64,000 nucleotides of DNA from Mactra quadrangularis (GCA_025267735.1 CM046297.1:20734011-20798010); one strand, 5' to 3'. Shown: positions 46,640-59,657, counted from the first letter of the stretch. The notes: generated by a model not told the origin, from the sequence alone. Program-made: numbers and translations.

Positions 46640-47930
46640 ATGGAAATAAACTAAATATGTTAAATAATTCATAGCAGTATTCGAGTATCTGGCTGTAAAA
46701 TTATTCACTAGCATGTACTTGATAGCCCTTAACTCAATAGTTTTCAGCCGAAACAATCTGGTCAAATCTCATAATGTCAATTAAGTTTTAATTAGATGGA
46801 AACGACACAATTTAGAATTTATTCTTATATGTATATATTGAAGTTTTCATTAAAGTCAATCAAACTCTCATACTTCACTGTTGGTCTAGCTTGTAACAGA
46901 AAATGCTGATGTAGAAAAACAAAGTAAAGTAACCAGGTTCAGATAATTAAGTTCTTTGGGATAGCTGAATGGTAGATGTCCATATTATCTAGAACTCCGA
47001 AAAAGTTTATTGAGACATTAAACTAAATGCCTCATACTAGAATAATAATCATATCAATTTAAAGTCACCATGTTATAAGAACTAGGCTAGTTGCTACAAA
47101 CTATCAACCAAAATAATCAACTTAAAACCTCAGTTTATGTTACTGTCGATCATTTCAAAACCAGTGCAATCAGGAAAAATACTACATAATTAACTTAGAT
47201 TTATCACAAAAGCTAGGCATTCTGTATCGTAGTTTGAAAGACTCTCTTCTTCTTATAATTTAAACTAGTTTGTATTATAAGAAGGAGGGAAACTATAAAT
47301 GTCAAGCTCCTGTGGATTTATTAAATGTTCTAAGTATAAACAAAGCTACGATGAGGTATATCTAACATCTATAACGCAACCATATAAAATCTAAATTACA
47401 AGAGTCATTCATAGATGGCACAAGATAATTTTGTACTGATTTCGCAACAAATATAACTTAGAAAATAGAGTAACTCACATTTAATAGTCGTGAAAATACA
47501 CTGACTTAACAATGAAGAAATGAGATATTCTATGTACAGCTGACCAAAACTGTATAGAAAACATTGAACATATTTAAGTAAATCTATCGCACAACATAGC
47601 ATTACAATATTTAATGTGTCATAATAAAATGGACAAAAACCAAAAATTTCTTTTGAAATTCTTCCTATTATTACTATATTACAGTATGGATGCAATTAAG
47701 GGTATGTAAATATCACCATTATAAAACCCATGTTCAAATGTACAAAAAATAAAAACAACAAAAATCCTAATTCAAATCTATTCAAATAAATAAATTGTCG
47801 ATAGTATAGTATCATCATTTAATCAAAACAATAAACAGTAGATACATCAAAGTCATCATTATCAAAGCCATACACATGACTGTTCATTTTATATAAACCT
47901 CTATCTACAATACAAAACTTAGTAAACATT
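46640..47930. other. AT-rich unique sequence, nothing recognised
   Basis: No repeat or exon supported. The 96-codon minus frame at 47405-47695 lacks splice sites and has AT-driven composition. Confidence 0.4.
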
Positions 47931-47935
47931 GTGCT

Positions 47936-48160
47936 TATGGTGAAGTTTAGCCACATGGGAATGCTTGTTATCATATACTGGACTGTGGCGTGTGGTTCAC
48001 CTAACCAGCTCTCTAAGAATTACCCTTCAAACCAAATCAAACATGTGACTATGGTTAAGTTGAGTTACATGGGAATACTTGTAATCATAGATATGACCAT
48101 GGGGTGTGGTTCACCTAACCGACTCACATAGATTAACCTTCAACAAGAGACCAACAGCTT
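47936..48160. repeat. 114-bp tandem duplication
   Basis: Two diverged copies (landmarks TATGGTGAAGTTTAGCCACA at 47936 and TATGGTTAAGTTGAGTTACA at 48050), each ending in GTGTGGTTCACCTAACC. The 66-codon plus frame spanning both is a repeat frame. Confidence 0.75.
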
Positions 48161-48479
48161 TAACTGATAATAATCTTATACAAATTTCATAGAAGGGTTT
48201 GACCTGCAGTGACACATGAAAACTTACAATTACATGTACTAAGAAACTTTTTAAATGATATATCTATCAATACATACACTTTAATGTATAAAACAACATA
48301 ATTAAGTATTTGTTACAATGATAATACATTGTTAACATTTCAGTCAACTCTGATACACAAATATAATGTACAAAAGTACATATTTCTAGCAAATTTACAT
48401 AAATAATGAATAGGATTTCATTTGAATTTAACAATGAACATTATAAATGTAACTAACATCTAAACAATACTCAATACAA

Positions 48480-48795
48480 TGACATCTTCCGATCTAGCTA
48501 TCCCCCCAGAGTTACCCGGGTCCTTCACTAGATTGCTCGGAATGTAGATCTTTCACCAGGTTATCTGGTATATTATTCTATAGTTTCAATTGTATATTAT
48601 CAATGATTCATCTTTCATTTGAATTTATAAATTAACATTATAACATCTTAACAATACAATGACATCTTCCGATCTAGCTATCCCCCCAGAGTTACCTGGG
48701 TCCTTCACTAGATTGCTCGGAATCTTCCGATCTAGCTATCCCCCCAGAGTTACCTGGGTCCTTCACTAGATTGCTCGGATTATAGATCTTTTACC
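48480..48795. repeat. GC-rich ~58-bp core repeated three times
   Basis: The core CTTCCGATCTAGCTATCCCC then CCAGAGTTACCTGGGTCC and TTCACTAGATTGCTCGG occurs near 48485, 48665 and 48723. Copy 1 and copy 3 are each followed by the imperfect palindrome ACCAGGTTATCTGGT. It resembles a short element that duplicated locally, once with ~120 bp of flank and once without. Confidence 0.75.
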
Positions 48796-48849
48796 AGGTT
48801 ATCTGGTATATTATTCTGTACATATAGTTTCAATTGTATAATATTATCA

Positions 48850-50203
48850 ATGATCCATCTTTTTTTTCTTCTTATACTTGCTTGGATCATTAGTATTTTT
48901 TTTAAATATTTTTTTTATTTATCTATACATTTTTTTTCTATTTCATATGATCTATTTTGGAGCATTGTTATTAAGCATGATTAGTGTTTTTCACATGTAT
49001 AATGTATAAATATATTTTAAAAACTATTTAGTTTCTAATTTCCCAAATATCATAAACCAAAAGATGGAAAAACTAAGCTGACAATAATACGAAAATTATG
49101 TTGTTTGATACATTCAAATGTATGTAGATGACTATCATTTATTTTGTTTTGGTAAGTATAAATCTTCAATCAGTCAAAGAAGGCATAATCACCTGGGTTA
49201 AGTGGCATCAAAGTGCCATCAAAGTATTAAGGGGGGAGTGCACATTTAGTGCAATCAGAGTAAGGAATATGACAAATTTAGTACACTATACCACCTACGA
49301 GTGTACTCAGTGAAGTGACCAAAAGAAATTATAGAAACCTTCGCCATTTATTTACACACAGTCAACTATTTTTGTATTGTAAATACAGGTTAAACAATAT
49401 TGGAACTGGAGTGATGGCATTGATTGCATGACTTCTTAATTACATATTAATTAATAAATTAATTACAAAAATTACAACAAAAGTATGGGTCATACTATAG
49501 AGTGCTTACTGTATTTAAAGAAAATGACTTTACTCTTTTATAAAAACATTGGATCAGTAGTAATTTATTAATCTGTTTTTACAGTAAATCATGATTTTCA
49601 TGGGTTTAGTCATAGAGGCACACTTTGTTTTTACTAACACGTTATTCAATGTTTTCTTTACAATACTGGTCAGTCAGTACATAAATTTATTCTCTATTTT
49701 CTTCATGTTATACAGAGTATTCAATTTATTAAAAATCAAGTAAATTGTAAAGACAAAAAGAAAATAAGTTAAAAGTTTGATACAAAAACTGTCCTACTTT
49801 TGCAGTTTTAATAATAATTTAGCCAGTGCTTTGATCTTTAAAATTTACAAAAAAGGAACACATTTAAGATCAAATTAGACATAAAAACAGGGACTGTGGA
49901 ATTTCCTACAACTATGCTTTCCTAAACCATATATATCTGACAGACCAACTATTGCCATTCAGTCAATTATGGCAAAAATGAGTATTATCCAGCAAGATTA
50001 GGCTACACTGTATCAGGTTTATATATAGAGAGAGTTCATACAGTATCATACCATGACTTTGTAAGTAAACGACAAAAACAGAGTCCCGCTCTTACATACA
50101 ACAATATGCTGCACAGTAATTTGTGAACTCCAAGCCATTGTTGACCAGAAATATACCTCCTTAGGAAGCATAAGACCTACTGTACACTATTTGAAATCCA
50201 TGA
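48850..50203. other. AT-rich unique sequence, nothing recognised
   Basis: Contains a short doubled GTGGCATCAAA/GTGCCATCAAA motif near 49201 but no supported gene. Confidence 0.4.
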
Positions 50204-50348
50204 GGTGCTGTCGTAAGTTATATAATTTGCACCCTATACCAGTGCTTGAACCTACACGGACAGGTCGCTAGCTAGATGATACTCTAATTCATACATTATA
50301 TATGAATTAGTTTCATGGAGCTAGAGACCTGGGCCGACCTACAGCACC
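50204..50348. mobile_element. Imperfect fold-back element
   Basis: Nested inverted repeats: GGTGCTGT against ACAGCACC at the ends, CAGGTCGCTAGCT against AGCTAGAGACCTG inside, and a perfect CTAATTCATA/TATGAATTAG stem with a 7-base loop at 50284-50310. A fold-back or degraded MITE is likely. Confidence 0.5.
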
Positions 50349-51179
50349 AACATCTACAATTTCCAAGAGTACAGAACAATGGAGGATGTCAATTATAAAC
50401 ATTATCATAGTAATCACCATAGTAAATGAACTTCAACTATTACAGAAGAGTTCAGAATTACTCAAAATAATTTCTGACAGAGGTTTCCACACAACAAAAC
50501 TGTAGTTTCTTACTGGGAGTATTATCAACAGAAAATAAAATATTCTTTTTACCTGATACAAGGGAGATAACCTGAATTCAATTAACCATGCATGCTATGG
50601 TTGCAGATAATGATAATTAAAACCTAACAGTATATCAAGACTATAGAATACTATATATAAATGGTCAATATTGTAGAATTGGGCTTTTATACCTTGTAAA
50701 TGTTATAAAAAACTATAAAAATAAGCTACATTTATCTATCAAAACACTATACTTCATATTTTAGTCAATGAACAGCCTAATTTGAAAATAAATATAAAAA
50801 CAGGAGTAAATTTATTAATCTAATGCAATATTTTACTATAATGAATATTAAATCCTGATGCATGATTTTAACAATCAACAACATAAACTGTAAGGCATTA
50901 AATAATTGAACAAAAACATTCTTACTAAATGTTATCAATACTTCACAAGTGCGTTGACTTTCAAATCTAAGAGAGGAAACACAAACTTTAAAAGTATGCA
51001 TAAAATTGTGAGGATAACACTTTTAAAGGTTCCAGATTAATTTAGTTAAATATGGTATTGTATGGAAAGAATTATAGAAATTCAATATGCAGTATGAACT
51101 CTAACAAATATGAAATCTGACCAAGTTGTTTCATGCATTAAGTATCAACTATGAACTATCACATGAACTCTTGACTAGG
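50349..51179. other. AT-rich unique sequence, nothing recognised
   Basis: No supported exon or repeat. The 74-codon minus frame at 50777-51001 has no supporting signal. Confidence 0.4.
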
Positions 51180-52013
51180 ACTCAAACTCTGTGCAAAGTT
51201 TGAGTATTTTTGATACACTCAACAACTAACAAGATTTCATTGATCAAGTGGTCTAAGATGCTGGATAATGATCTTTTGGTCTTTCTCTGCTGTGAGTTTG
51301 ATGCTTCTAACATACCAGCCATGAAACATAAAACTAAATGATATGAAGAAAAAATATCAAGGAAAAATATGTGGAATCTAAAAGTTTGACTTCTACCTAA
51401 TAACACAAAATGAAATATCCTAACTAAATGCAGCAACTTGGCAAAAAAAACTCTGCATTTCCCAAAAGATATGCAGGTAGCTATCAGAAAGTAAGAGGCA
51501 AAACCATAGACAATCCAATGTCTATGGTCAATCAATGCCCACATTACCACTCCAACATATCCAATGGGGTATTTTGACCTTAAATTTGATTCCACATAAT
51601 ACGAAAATACAATGCAAAAAATCTAAAGTAAATGCTATTTATATAACTACACATAAAAAACTGTGCACCTCTCAAAAGATATGCTGGTAGCTATCAGAAA
51701 GTAAGAGGCAAAACCATAGACAATCCAATGTCTATGGGCAATCAATGCCCACGTTACCACTCCAACATATCAAATGAGGTAAAATAACCTTGTTTAGTAT
51801 GCAAAAAAAGGAGGCTGATAAAATATATTTTGGAAAAAAACTGTTACCTAAACAAACAATCCTATCACAAAAAAACTAAATGATTCGGTCTATATCAAAC
51901 TCACAGCAGAGAAGGATCAAAAGATCATGATCAAGCATCTTGGACCACTTGACCAATGAAATCTTGAAAGTAACTGAGTGTATTGAAAATACTCAAACTC
52001 TGCACAAAGTATG
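51180..52013. mobile_element. Long-TIR MITE-like element, with internal duplication
   Basis: ~120-bp inverted repeats lie at 51180-51305 and ~51893-52013. Shared features include CTCAAACTCTG, ATTTCATTG-TCAAGTGG and TTCTCTGCTGTGAGTTTGAT. The TIR tip is itself palindromic (ACTCAAACT with AAGTTTGAGT). A ~130-bp internal segment is duplicated (~51455-51590 and ~51670-51800). The 137-codon minus frame (51182-51595, hydrophobic, VGVVMWALIDHRHWIVYG) lies inside the element and recurs only where the element recurs, so I treat it as a shadow. Confidence 0.65.
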
Positions 52014-52369
52014 AGACCTGGTCAAGTCAGACCATGAAACCAACAACATGCATTCGGTACCACACAAGTAAACTTAGATTAAGTTCATTATTTTGAGTAT
52101 TTCCATAAGAAGCAAATGGAATTTTCTAGACCGTTAGAAATCTATGCATCCAAAATGTTTACAGCTAGTCATATAAGTTGTTAATTGATTTTGATAAATG
52201 TAATGGGCTTTTTTATCAAATGAATTAAATTCTGTAAATTTTGTCAAGATCATTAATTGAGACTTCAACATACATGTATAATATGAACTAAACTTATACA
52301 CACAAGCAAAATAGACAGTTTTGTTAAGATGCACTTTTAAACTGTTTCGTAGATATCAAAACACCCCAT

Positions 52370-52865
52370 CCATCTTTCCTCCTCCAAACCTTATGGAAAA
52401 GTTTCTAAGAAACCTAACACCCAACCCAATTGAAGCGTTTGTTAGATTCCCAGCACAGGTTCAAATCTAATCAAAGAGTAACTTGGGCACCAAGCACCCC
52501 AACCACCTCTCCTTGACCCAACTCAATTGAAGAGTTTCTTAGAAACCTAGCACCCCACCAACCTCTTCTCTACCGAATCCAAATGAAGAGTTTCTTAGAT
52601 ACCTAGCACCCCACCCATCTCTCCTCTTCTAAACCCAATTGAAGAGTTCCTTAGGAACCTAGCACCCCACTAATCTCTCCTCTTTTGAATCCAATTAAAG
52701 AGTTTCTTAGATACCAAGTACCCCAGCCACTTCTCCTCTACCGAACCCAATTGAAGAGTTTCTTAGATACATAGCAACCCATCAACCTCATGTCATCCGA
52801 ACCCAATCAAAGAGTTACTTAGATACCTAGATCCCAATCTAACTTTCTTCTTCCAAACTCAATAC
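52370..52865. repeat. ~62-bp pyrimidine-rich minisatellite, ~8 units
   Basis: Units marked by CCCAATTGAAGAGTTTCTTA, then GATACCTAGCACCCCAC and TCTCCTCT, moderately diverged. The plus strand is strongly C/T biased in each unit's second half. Confidence 0.85.
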
Positions 52866-53154
52866 ATAAACTATTCTTAACATCAAACGTGATGAATTGA
52901 AAAAAAACTGTCAACAGTAAAAATTAGCACATTCCATGCCAACACCTTAGGCTCAGGTTCCTAAATTTTGTAACATTTTATGAATAAAAAAATCCAGCAA
53001 GTCATGAAAATTTTATTATGCTTTATCAATTAAAATTCATATATTAATTAATTTTATAATGATCGTTTATTTGAAATTCCTACGGAATATATAATAATTT
53101 GAAATTCCTTTAGTATAATAAATACACTCCATTATTAACAAGTGGTAGAAACTG

Positions 53155-53640
53155 TTGGATATTTATCTTTTGGTCCTTCTCTGCTGTGAGTTTAATGAGC
53201 TTAACATACCAGCCATGAAACATAAAACTAAATGATATCAGGAAAAAATTATAAAGGAAAAATATGTGGAATCTAAACATTTGACTTCTACCTAATAATA
53301 CAAAATAAAATATCCTAACTAAATGCTGCTACTTGGCAAAAAAAACTTTGCACTTCCCAAAAGATATACAGGTAGCTATCAGAAAGTAAGAGGCAAAACC
53401 ATAGACAATCCAATGTCTATGGGCAATCAATGCCCACATTACCACTCCAACATATCAAATGAGGTAAAATAACCTTGTTTAGTATGCAAAAAAAGGAGGC
53501 TGATAAAATATATTTTGGAAAAAAAATAAACTGTAACCTAAGCAAACAATCCTATCAGTCAACATTAAACACACAGCAGAGAAGGATCTTAAGATCATGA
53601 TCCAGCAGCTTAGACCACTTGACCAATGAAATCTTAAAAT
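53155..53640. mobile_element. Second copy of the long-TIR MITE-like element
   Basis: Same internal sequence and inverted ends as 51180-52013 (TTCTCTGCTGTGAGTTT at left, ACACAGCAGAGAAGGATC at right), without the internal duplication and with degraded outermost TIR tips. It is about 485 bp, probably closer to the ancestral length. Confidence 0.6.
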
Positions 53641-53800
53641 TAAGAAACTGAGTTAAATTTAAATTGAAAATTTAATTTAACCTTAAACTCAAAATTAAAT
53701 CGAAGTCCAAATTGAATAAAATACAAATCAATTCAAATCAATTTGATTCAATTCAATTTAATTCAGTTCATTTCAATTTAATTAAATTTGATTTAATTTA
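53641..53800. repeat. AATTC/AATTT-rich low-complexity tract
   Basis: Degenerate CAATT/AAATT pentanucleotide-like repeats directly after the MITE copy. Confidence 0.6.
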
Positions 53801-55960
53801 CAAACAAGAGATAGCGCTTGATGCTAAATCAACCTGCTTGGACAACCACTTTAATACACTAAATTATAAAAGACTGACCTAAGATGTCATATATCTAGAT
53901 GAGACATCTAATAATCTACATTTCACATCAATACGAAAGTCTGATCCGCATTTCAAAAGTAAACTACAGAATAACAAAAAATCATTCACAGGTGTCAGGT
54001 ATAATGTTTACCCAACTTATTCATTACATTCTATATAATGCATATGTAGGTTAAAATTGTTCCTGGTACCTGTGGTTGAGAACTGATCGGTGCAGACAAG
54101 CATTGCTATCTATGGTTCTAACGACCTTACAACATTGCTAATTGCTGTACAATTTCCTAATGTTCAAGTCAAAAACTTTTAGAAGCAAGACTGTAATTGC
54201 CATGCATAGAAGTTGCAACATTTTTTTTACTCTTTAATTAACAAAAAAGAGTTAATGATAATTCCAGGAATCAATATATCATCGAAATCAAATGCATTTC
54301 TATTTATCAGTGGTTAAATGTGACAGTCCTAGTATAATATGTCTGTACAACCATAAAATATTGTAATATAATGTTCATTGCTTTATGCCATATTTAACAA
54401 AAATACAGTCATACCCCGATGGTCAGTCAATCACGGTCCCTAGATAGTCCTGATATTATTCTAAATTAATATTTAAATATTGTAAGTAGTTTATTACCAT
54501 GAATTTGTTTTCAATAATATTTATATACTTTAAAAATGCACTGCAAAGTGCTTCCCCCATAAAAGGATAAATTCAAAATAAAAATTACCAAACAGTCCAT
54601 GTTCACACAATTGATTGATACAGACACACTATAGGCCTACAACAATACTATAATCATCAAGGATGACTTGATATAATATGAAAGTATTATTTTGAACATT
54701 AATTTATTCCTCGAATGAAACAGAAATTATAAATTATTTTACTTAGTTACTCTTATTAGGCCGACCATAGTGCAAAAGCGAACCAAAATTTCAATTAAGT
54801 CAAAATTAATTAAAGAATTAAGTAACAATACTCGTAATACTGAATCGATAAAGTTCTCTATTGACAAATTTGTTATAATCGCTATAACAAATTGAATATT
54901 ATGTCAAATATATACTGGGGTAAATAGCTTCAAGTACTAAGAGTGTTCCACAAGTTTCAAGACTAGTGATAGATTCAATTTCTATATTAGAAATCTATAT
55001 CTGATGATACATAACTTTATCCAAATATTGATAAGAAATCATTTCAGAAAGGTCTAAATTTAGACAAACACAATGTAATGAACCTTCCATGAGTGACCTT
55101 TTTATTTGAATAACAATAAATTGCTCACAAACACAACCATGTGTGCCGTTGCTAACGCATAGTTAGTTAGACAAAATGTAATGGTAAACCCTTGTTAAAT
55201 AGGCTAATAGATAAAGTCATGGAAACATCCATACACATTGTGTACTTAAGCAAACGCTTCAAATGTATTAATATCCTATGATATTCTGCGCTCAGTCAAG
55301 CTGCTGTTGAGCATTGTATATTATGCCAAATAAATTTCAAAATGTACAAAACTTATGACACAACAGCATACAAACATTCTGTAAAAAATGTGTTTTACAT
55401 ACAAACACAACATACACAGTATGTAAGTATACAACTTAGTATACAGTGACAACTGTAACTGACCAAGAGATCAGAGCAAATTGTCAATAAATGACAAAAA
55501 ACACTTGTCATGAAACTATTACACTCCTCATCGATATACTGTACAAGGGATGAACCAAAATTATCAGAACTATGTGACTCTAAGAAGAAAATGCATTAAA
55601 GATAATACACGAGTACGATCATTTCATGCAAACAGTGGTGATCGCATGTACACCAATATCATATAAGTTCACCATGAACACAGTCATATTGTCATTGTAG
55701 AGTCAAAACCTCGTAACTTCAATTCCAAAAGGTAAAGTTAAGAGGATTTGACTCAACAGTGACAATATGAGAATAACTGTCACATTAGACAGAAATGATT
55801 TGGTAAGGGGTGTTCAAAGAGTTGTCTCTTCTAGTATTCCATGCAACAGACTAGACACAAACTGTATGGATCATCCTTAATGTATCCAACAGTGAGGCTA
55901 GTCAACCATCAATCTGATTAAAACCCGATCTAAAATTTTACCGCTCGCATACTCGCTAAT
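53801..55960. other. AT-rich unique sequence, nothing recognised
   Basis: No exon, tRNA-like module or tandem array could be supported in this interval. Confidence 0.4.
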
Positions 55961-55967
55961 TAAGATC

Positions 55968-56004
55968 TGACCTTTTCCAAACAAAGGTCACATTCAGGTG
56001 ACCT
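55968..56004. promoter_or_regulatory. Cluster of nuclear-receptor half-sites
   Basis: TGACCT at 55968, AGGTCA at 55985, AGGTGA at 55996 and TGACCT at 55999 lie within 37 bases. AGGTCA-N5-AGGTGA has DR5 geometry with one mismatch, and the outer pair is an everted repeat. The neighbourhood to 56300 is CpG-richer and has ATTGG/CCAAT boxes (56095-56215 region), consistent with a promoter. No adjacent exon is identified. Confidence 0.35.
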
Positions 56005-57887
56005 TTTCTCATCATAATATTCATGACGAAATTGTTATGATACGTAACTTGTTTACATCGTCTATGTCACGCAATTTGAAATGAGCCGCCCAATCGCAGA
56101 CTGTGAATAATACCGCTGTTAAATTAGCTTGTAAAACTTTGGTCAAAAAATAGAAATTACAAAATCAAAATGTGATTAATAGTGTTTTCGTTTAGATGAA
56201 AGCTACGCATTGATTGGTCGACACAATTGGTGACCTTGCATTGACTAAGTAGAGATCCAGTACGACAACGCGAGTAGAACAGGATCTCTGTTTACAGAGA
56301 TTGGTCAACCATAGAAACTCTAACAATTATGCATTTTCTTCATAGAGATGTTCAATGTCTAAGCTTTAAGAGCATTAAGTCAAATAAAGGCCAATTCAAT
56401 TGTGAGTCAATTATTCAAGTAATTGTAGCATGCTGCATGCTTACAAATATTCATACCAATACATGTATCTATAATAAAGCAAAAACACTAAAATGCTCCA
56501 ATTACGCCAACAGACCCAGGGTAAAGTCGCAAGAAAAACATTTTCATATAAACAATGCAATGAATTCATCAAACTCACAAGTTGAATTCAGTAACAAATG
56601 AATTACAGTACTATGTCCAACCTATGAAATTAATGAGCTTATTTTCAAAAAACAAGTTTTTTTTTCTGTACAAACTAAGTACTGAACTGAGTTGTACATT
56701 CAAATTAACACATTAATCATGATACTTCATACTAATTCTGGATCATCCCTTGTACAGTCACTCTTTGTAAACAACCACTGTACAACATTACAAACTTCTG
56801 ATAGCACTAAATCATGGAATACCCACCAGCCTTTCTCAGATACTTTCAGATAACACCATTTCTCACCCCGCCCACAACATGAATCAGCCCGACCATCCCA
56901 CACACACCTACCCTTCCATCCCCCATACACACAACTCCCTACCATCCCTACAAACCCCACCAACACTGTTAGATCTCAGATTTGAAAATTTACCAGCCAA
57001 TACAAGATAACAGGAACATTACGTATGACCCCTCTAATCAGACGACACTCCACCCAACCTTGCTTAGTGACATCAACGGTACATCCGGGGCTTGGACTCA
57101 CAACCAACTTCCAGTATATCCAGGTTCCACAAACCTTGCAGTCTCATAATCTATCCCAAAATCCAAGACTAAGGATTGATGCTTTTACAACTCAACAAGA
57201 ACATTATTCTAGAACGAATTTTCAATAGACAATATCCAGAACTCAAATGTCCAGGTTTTCCCATGTAAGTATTATTATAAAAGACCATTCACAGTTTTTT
57301 GCCAAAAGAACAAAAAAGGTTTCATTTTACAAAATTCCATTGAAAAAGTGTGTAACAAAAAATGTGGGTTTTTTTAAAAATAACATGGAAAAACACAGCA
57401 CCTGAGACCTGGAGAAAGTAATGAATAGTAAATGAAAACAGCATAAAATGCAAGAAATATTGCTGGATCAGTGCAAAAACAAGTCTACTTTCTTGTTTAT
57501 TTACATGAAGTTAGACTAGTTTTGCACTGACACATAAATATTTCATTAGATAAATAAAGATATCCTTAGTCACACAATTAGAATAGTAAAAAAATATTGC
57601 ACTTCTTATAAATAAAATGAACAACTTCTTGAATTGAAAAAAAAAGCAAATTTACTTACTTATATGAAGTTTTTTAAGAAATTATTTTAAAATTGTTAAA
57701 AATAATAATAAAAAATTTAAAATCAAAAATACAAATGTACATGTATGTACAAATGTTTATCACTTTTTCTAAAAATGTGTTGAACATTTCAAGGAACAAC
57801 AAAAATGAATTCACAAGACAAAAATAAAAGTGATGATTCATGATCAAACTTTAGAATAAAGAATGCTAACAAAAATATATGTACAGG
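56005..57887. other. Mixed unique sequence, two unassigned GC-richer patches
   Basis: Patches at about 56740-56960 (C/A-rich on plus) and 57030-57180 are less AT-rich. Frames there (minus 56727-56966; plus 57025-57228; minus reading CKVCGTWIYWKLVV near 57130) conflict and lack paired splice sites, so no gene is called. Confidence 0.3.
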
Positions 57888-57992
57888 ATAGAAAAGTCTA
57901 TTGTCATCAATATTTCGGCTGGAGCCTTTATCAAAAAATTATTTCTTGATAAAGGTTCCAGTCAAAATATCGATGACAACAGACTTTTCTAT
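57888..57992. mobile_element. Fold-back, 47-bp arms
   Basis: 57888-57934 and 57946-57992 are inverse copies with a handful of mismatches around an 11-base loop. Landmarks are ATAGAAAAGTCT and GCCTTTATCAA on the left and their complements on the right. The minus frame at 57931-58116 is a shadow. Confidence 0.75.
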
Positions 57993-59500
57993 TTTTTATA
58001 AACAACACTTGTATATTCCCTTTGAAATTATATTGGACATAATATATTATCCTAAAAAAAATAATTATTGAATCTGAATAACAATAAAAGTTTAAAAAGT
58101 TAAATAAAGTCAACATGAAAACAAATGAAAATAAAATGAACAGGTCAATTTAAATTCAATAAAAATCAAACCTTTACAAAAAAAAAAGAAAATCCAAATA
58201 AAAATTAAAGAAAATAATCATTAATATTGTAGCTTGAGAAAATAATAACTTTTACATATCAACCTGCATATGCAATTCAATTCTGAACTCTATTAACATG
58301 TATCTTTTATGTGTATAAAAACAAAAAAAAACATTACTTACAAAGTTTATTGATATAGATCAAAGGGAGCTAATACAGTATGAATCTTTTCTATTCAGAA
58401 AAAATCAATACAGAATTATCTCCCTTTCATGAACATCAATAAACATGGATAATAATTATATCAGAAATATTTCATAACACAGACAGCATGCATGGTCCTG
58501 AATCAAAAACACTATATATACAAAGTGTTTCTGATCTGGAACCGTGCCAGTAGCCTGTGTTTCAGTATATTCTAGAATAATGTTCCTGTTGTGATGCAAC
58601 AAACATACAAAACCTACTAAATCAAATGTAGCCTCAAATGAATAATGGAAATTATATTTCCAAAAATAATACCAGGGGATACTTATATTTACTTGTAAAG
58701 TTTGTTTTTCTAAACTGTAAAATTTGAATAATTTCACGACTGAATAGGTTTTCTTATATAAATATGAAGGTAAACATTGGCACAGCAAGCAGGCTTTAAA
58801 ACATAAAAGCTTTAAGTATATTCTATCCCATCTAAAAACACCAAATATGAATCCCACAATTCAAGACAACAAACATTAAACAAAAGAAGTCACGGTGAAA
58901 TTATTCATATTTGACAGTTGAGAAAAATCAAACACAAAGTCAATGATATCCATACAATATAAGAAAGTGTACCATCTGAATAAAAGTTTAACCTTACAGA
59001 CGTAGAACAAAAGCAGATAGGCTTTGTAACCTAAATTCCAATGAAAAAATTTTCAATTTTTATACTTAATCTTCCCTGAATAGAAATAAAATAAATTAAT
59101 TAAATTCCCTAAAGATGTTTTTGAGATGGTACACTGTTTTATCATGTAAGGTATCATTGACACAACAATAAGACAGAATCAAAGGTGACCAGCATGGTCC
59201 AAAACCATACAAGACACAATGTATATACAGAATCTTCGATGGTTCAGAACAATGAAGATCGTCTTTGTTTTTAACAAATTAATGATAATTAACAAAACGT
59301 AAAGACTTCCTGGACAAGATCATTACAAAACAGGAATATGGAACCGTCAGATTAGGAAAAAGGACAATACCATTGGACACATAATGATATAAAATACATA
59401 ATATAAATAACTTAGCTTTTTTCTTCTCTTCATTTTTTCAACTTTTCCATGTTCCTTGTGTAGAGTGTTTCACCATGTCTTGTTATTCAATATGTTGAGC
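57993..59500 (-). other. AT-rich; possible 3' UTR of a minus-strand transcript
   Basis: No coding frame is supported (the 133-codon frame 58456-58857 has AT-driven composition). If the exon at 59501-59569 is real, its 3' UTR would extend here; an AATAAA on minus lies near 58347-58352. Confidence 0.25.
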
Positions 59501-59569
59501 TCATACATATGGGTATATAACAGCACAGTAAACAACAACTACTTCGGTCCACATCTTATGGTAAACATC
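59501..59569 (-). CDS. Candidate terminal coding exon, unknown protein
   Basis: On the minus strand CTTATGTTTGCAG gives a good acceptor just above 59569, followed in phase 0 by DVYHKMWTEVVVVYCAVIYP, then YV and TGA (59501-59503). The 22-residue end is hydrophobic and could be a buried strand or a short membrane-proximal tail. No upstream exon could be found within 59.6-64.0 kb, which is occupied by SINE heads and fold-backs, so the rest of the gene would lie beyond the window or be missing. Frame and acceptor are seen; the gene is inferred, and chance is possible at this length. Confidence 0.3.
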   Translation of the reverse strand, partial: DVYHKMWTEVVVVYCAVIYPYV

Positions 59570-59657
59570 CTGCAAACATAAGAAATATTACATTATAGAT
59601 AATATAATAACAATGTACATGTTTATCAGCACTGTTGAAACTAAAAAGTTGGATAGC

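Noticed and set aside
51182..51595. 137-codon hydrophobic ORF resembling a membrane protein
   Set aside because: It starts at the TIR of a MITE-like element, and its best part recurs only in the element's other copy and internal duplication. Frame conservation is explained by recent copying.
56727..57228. Exons in the GC-richer patches
   Set aside because: Frames on the two strands conflict, and no frame has both an acceptor and a donor of reasonable quality.
58456..58857. 133-codon minus-strand ORF
   Set aside because: No splice sites, AT-driven composition and no recognisable motif; it would lie in the possible 3' UTR of the exon at 59.5 kb.
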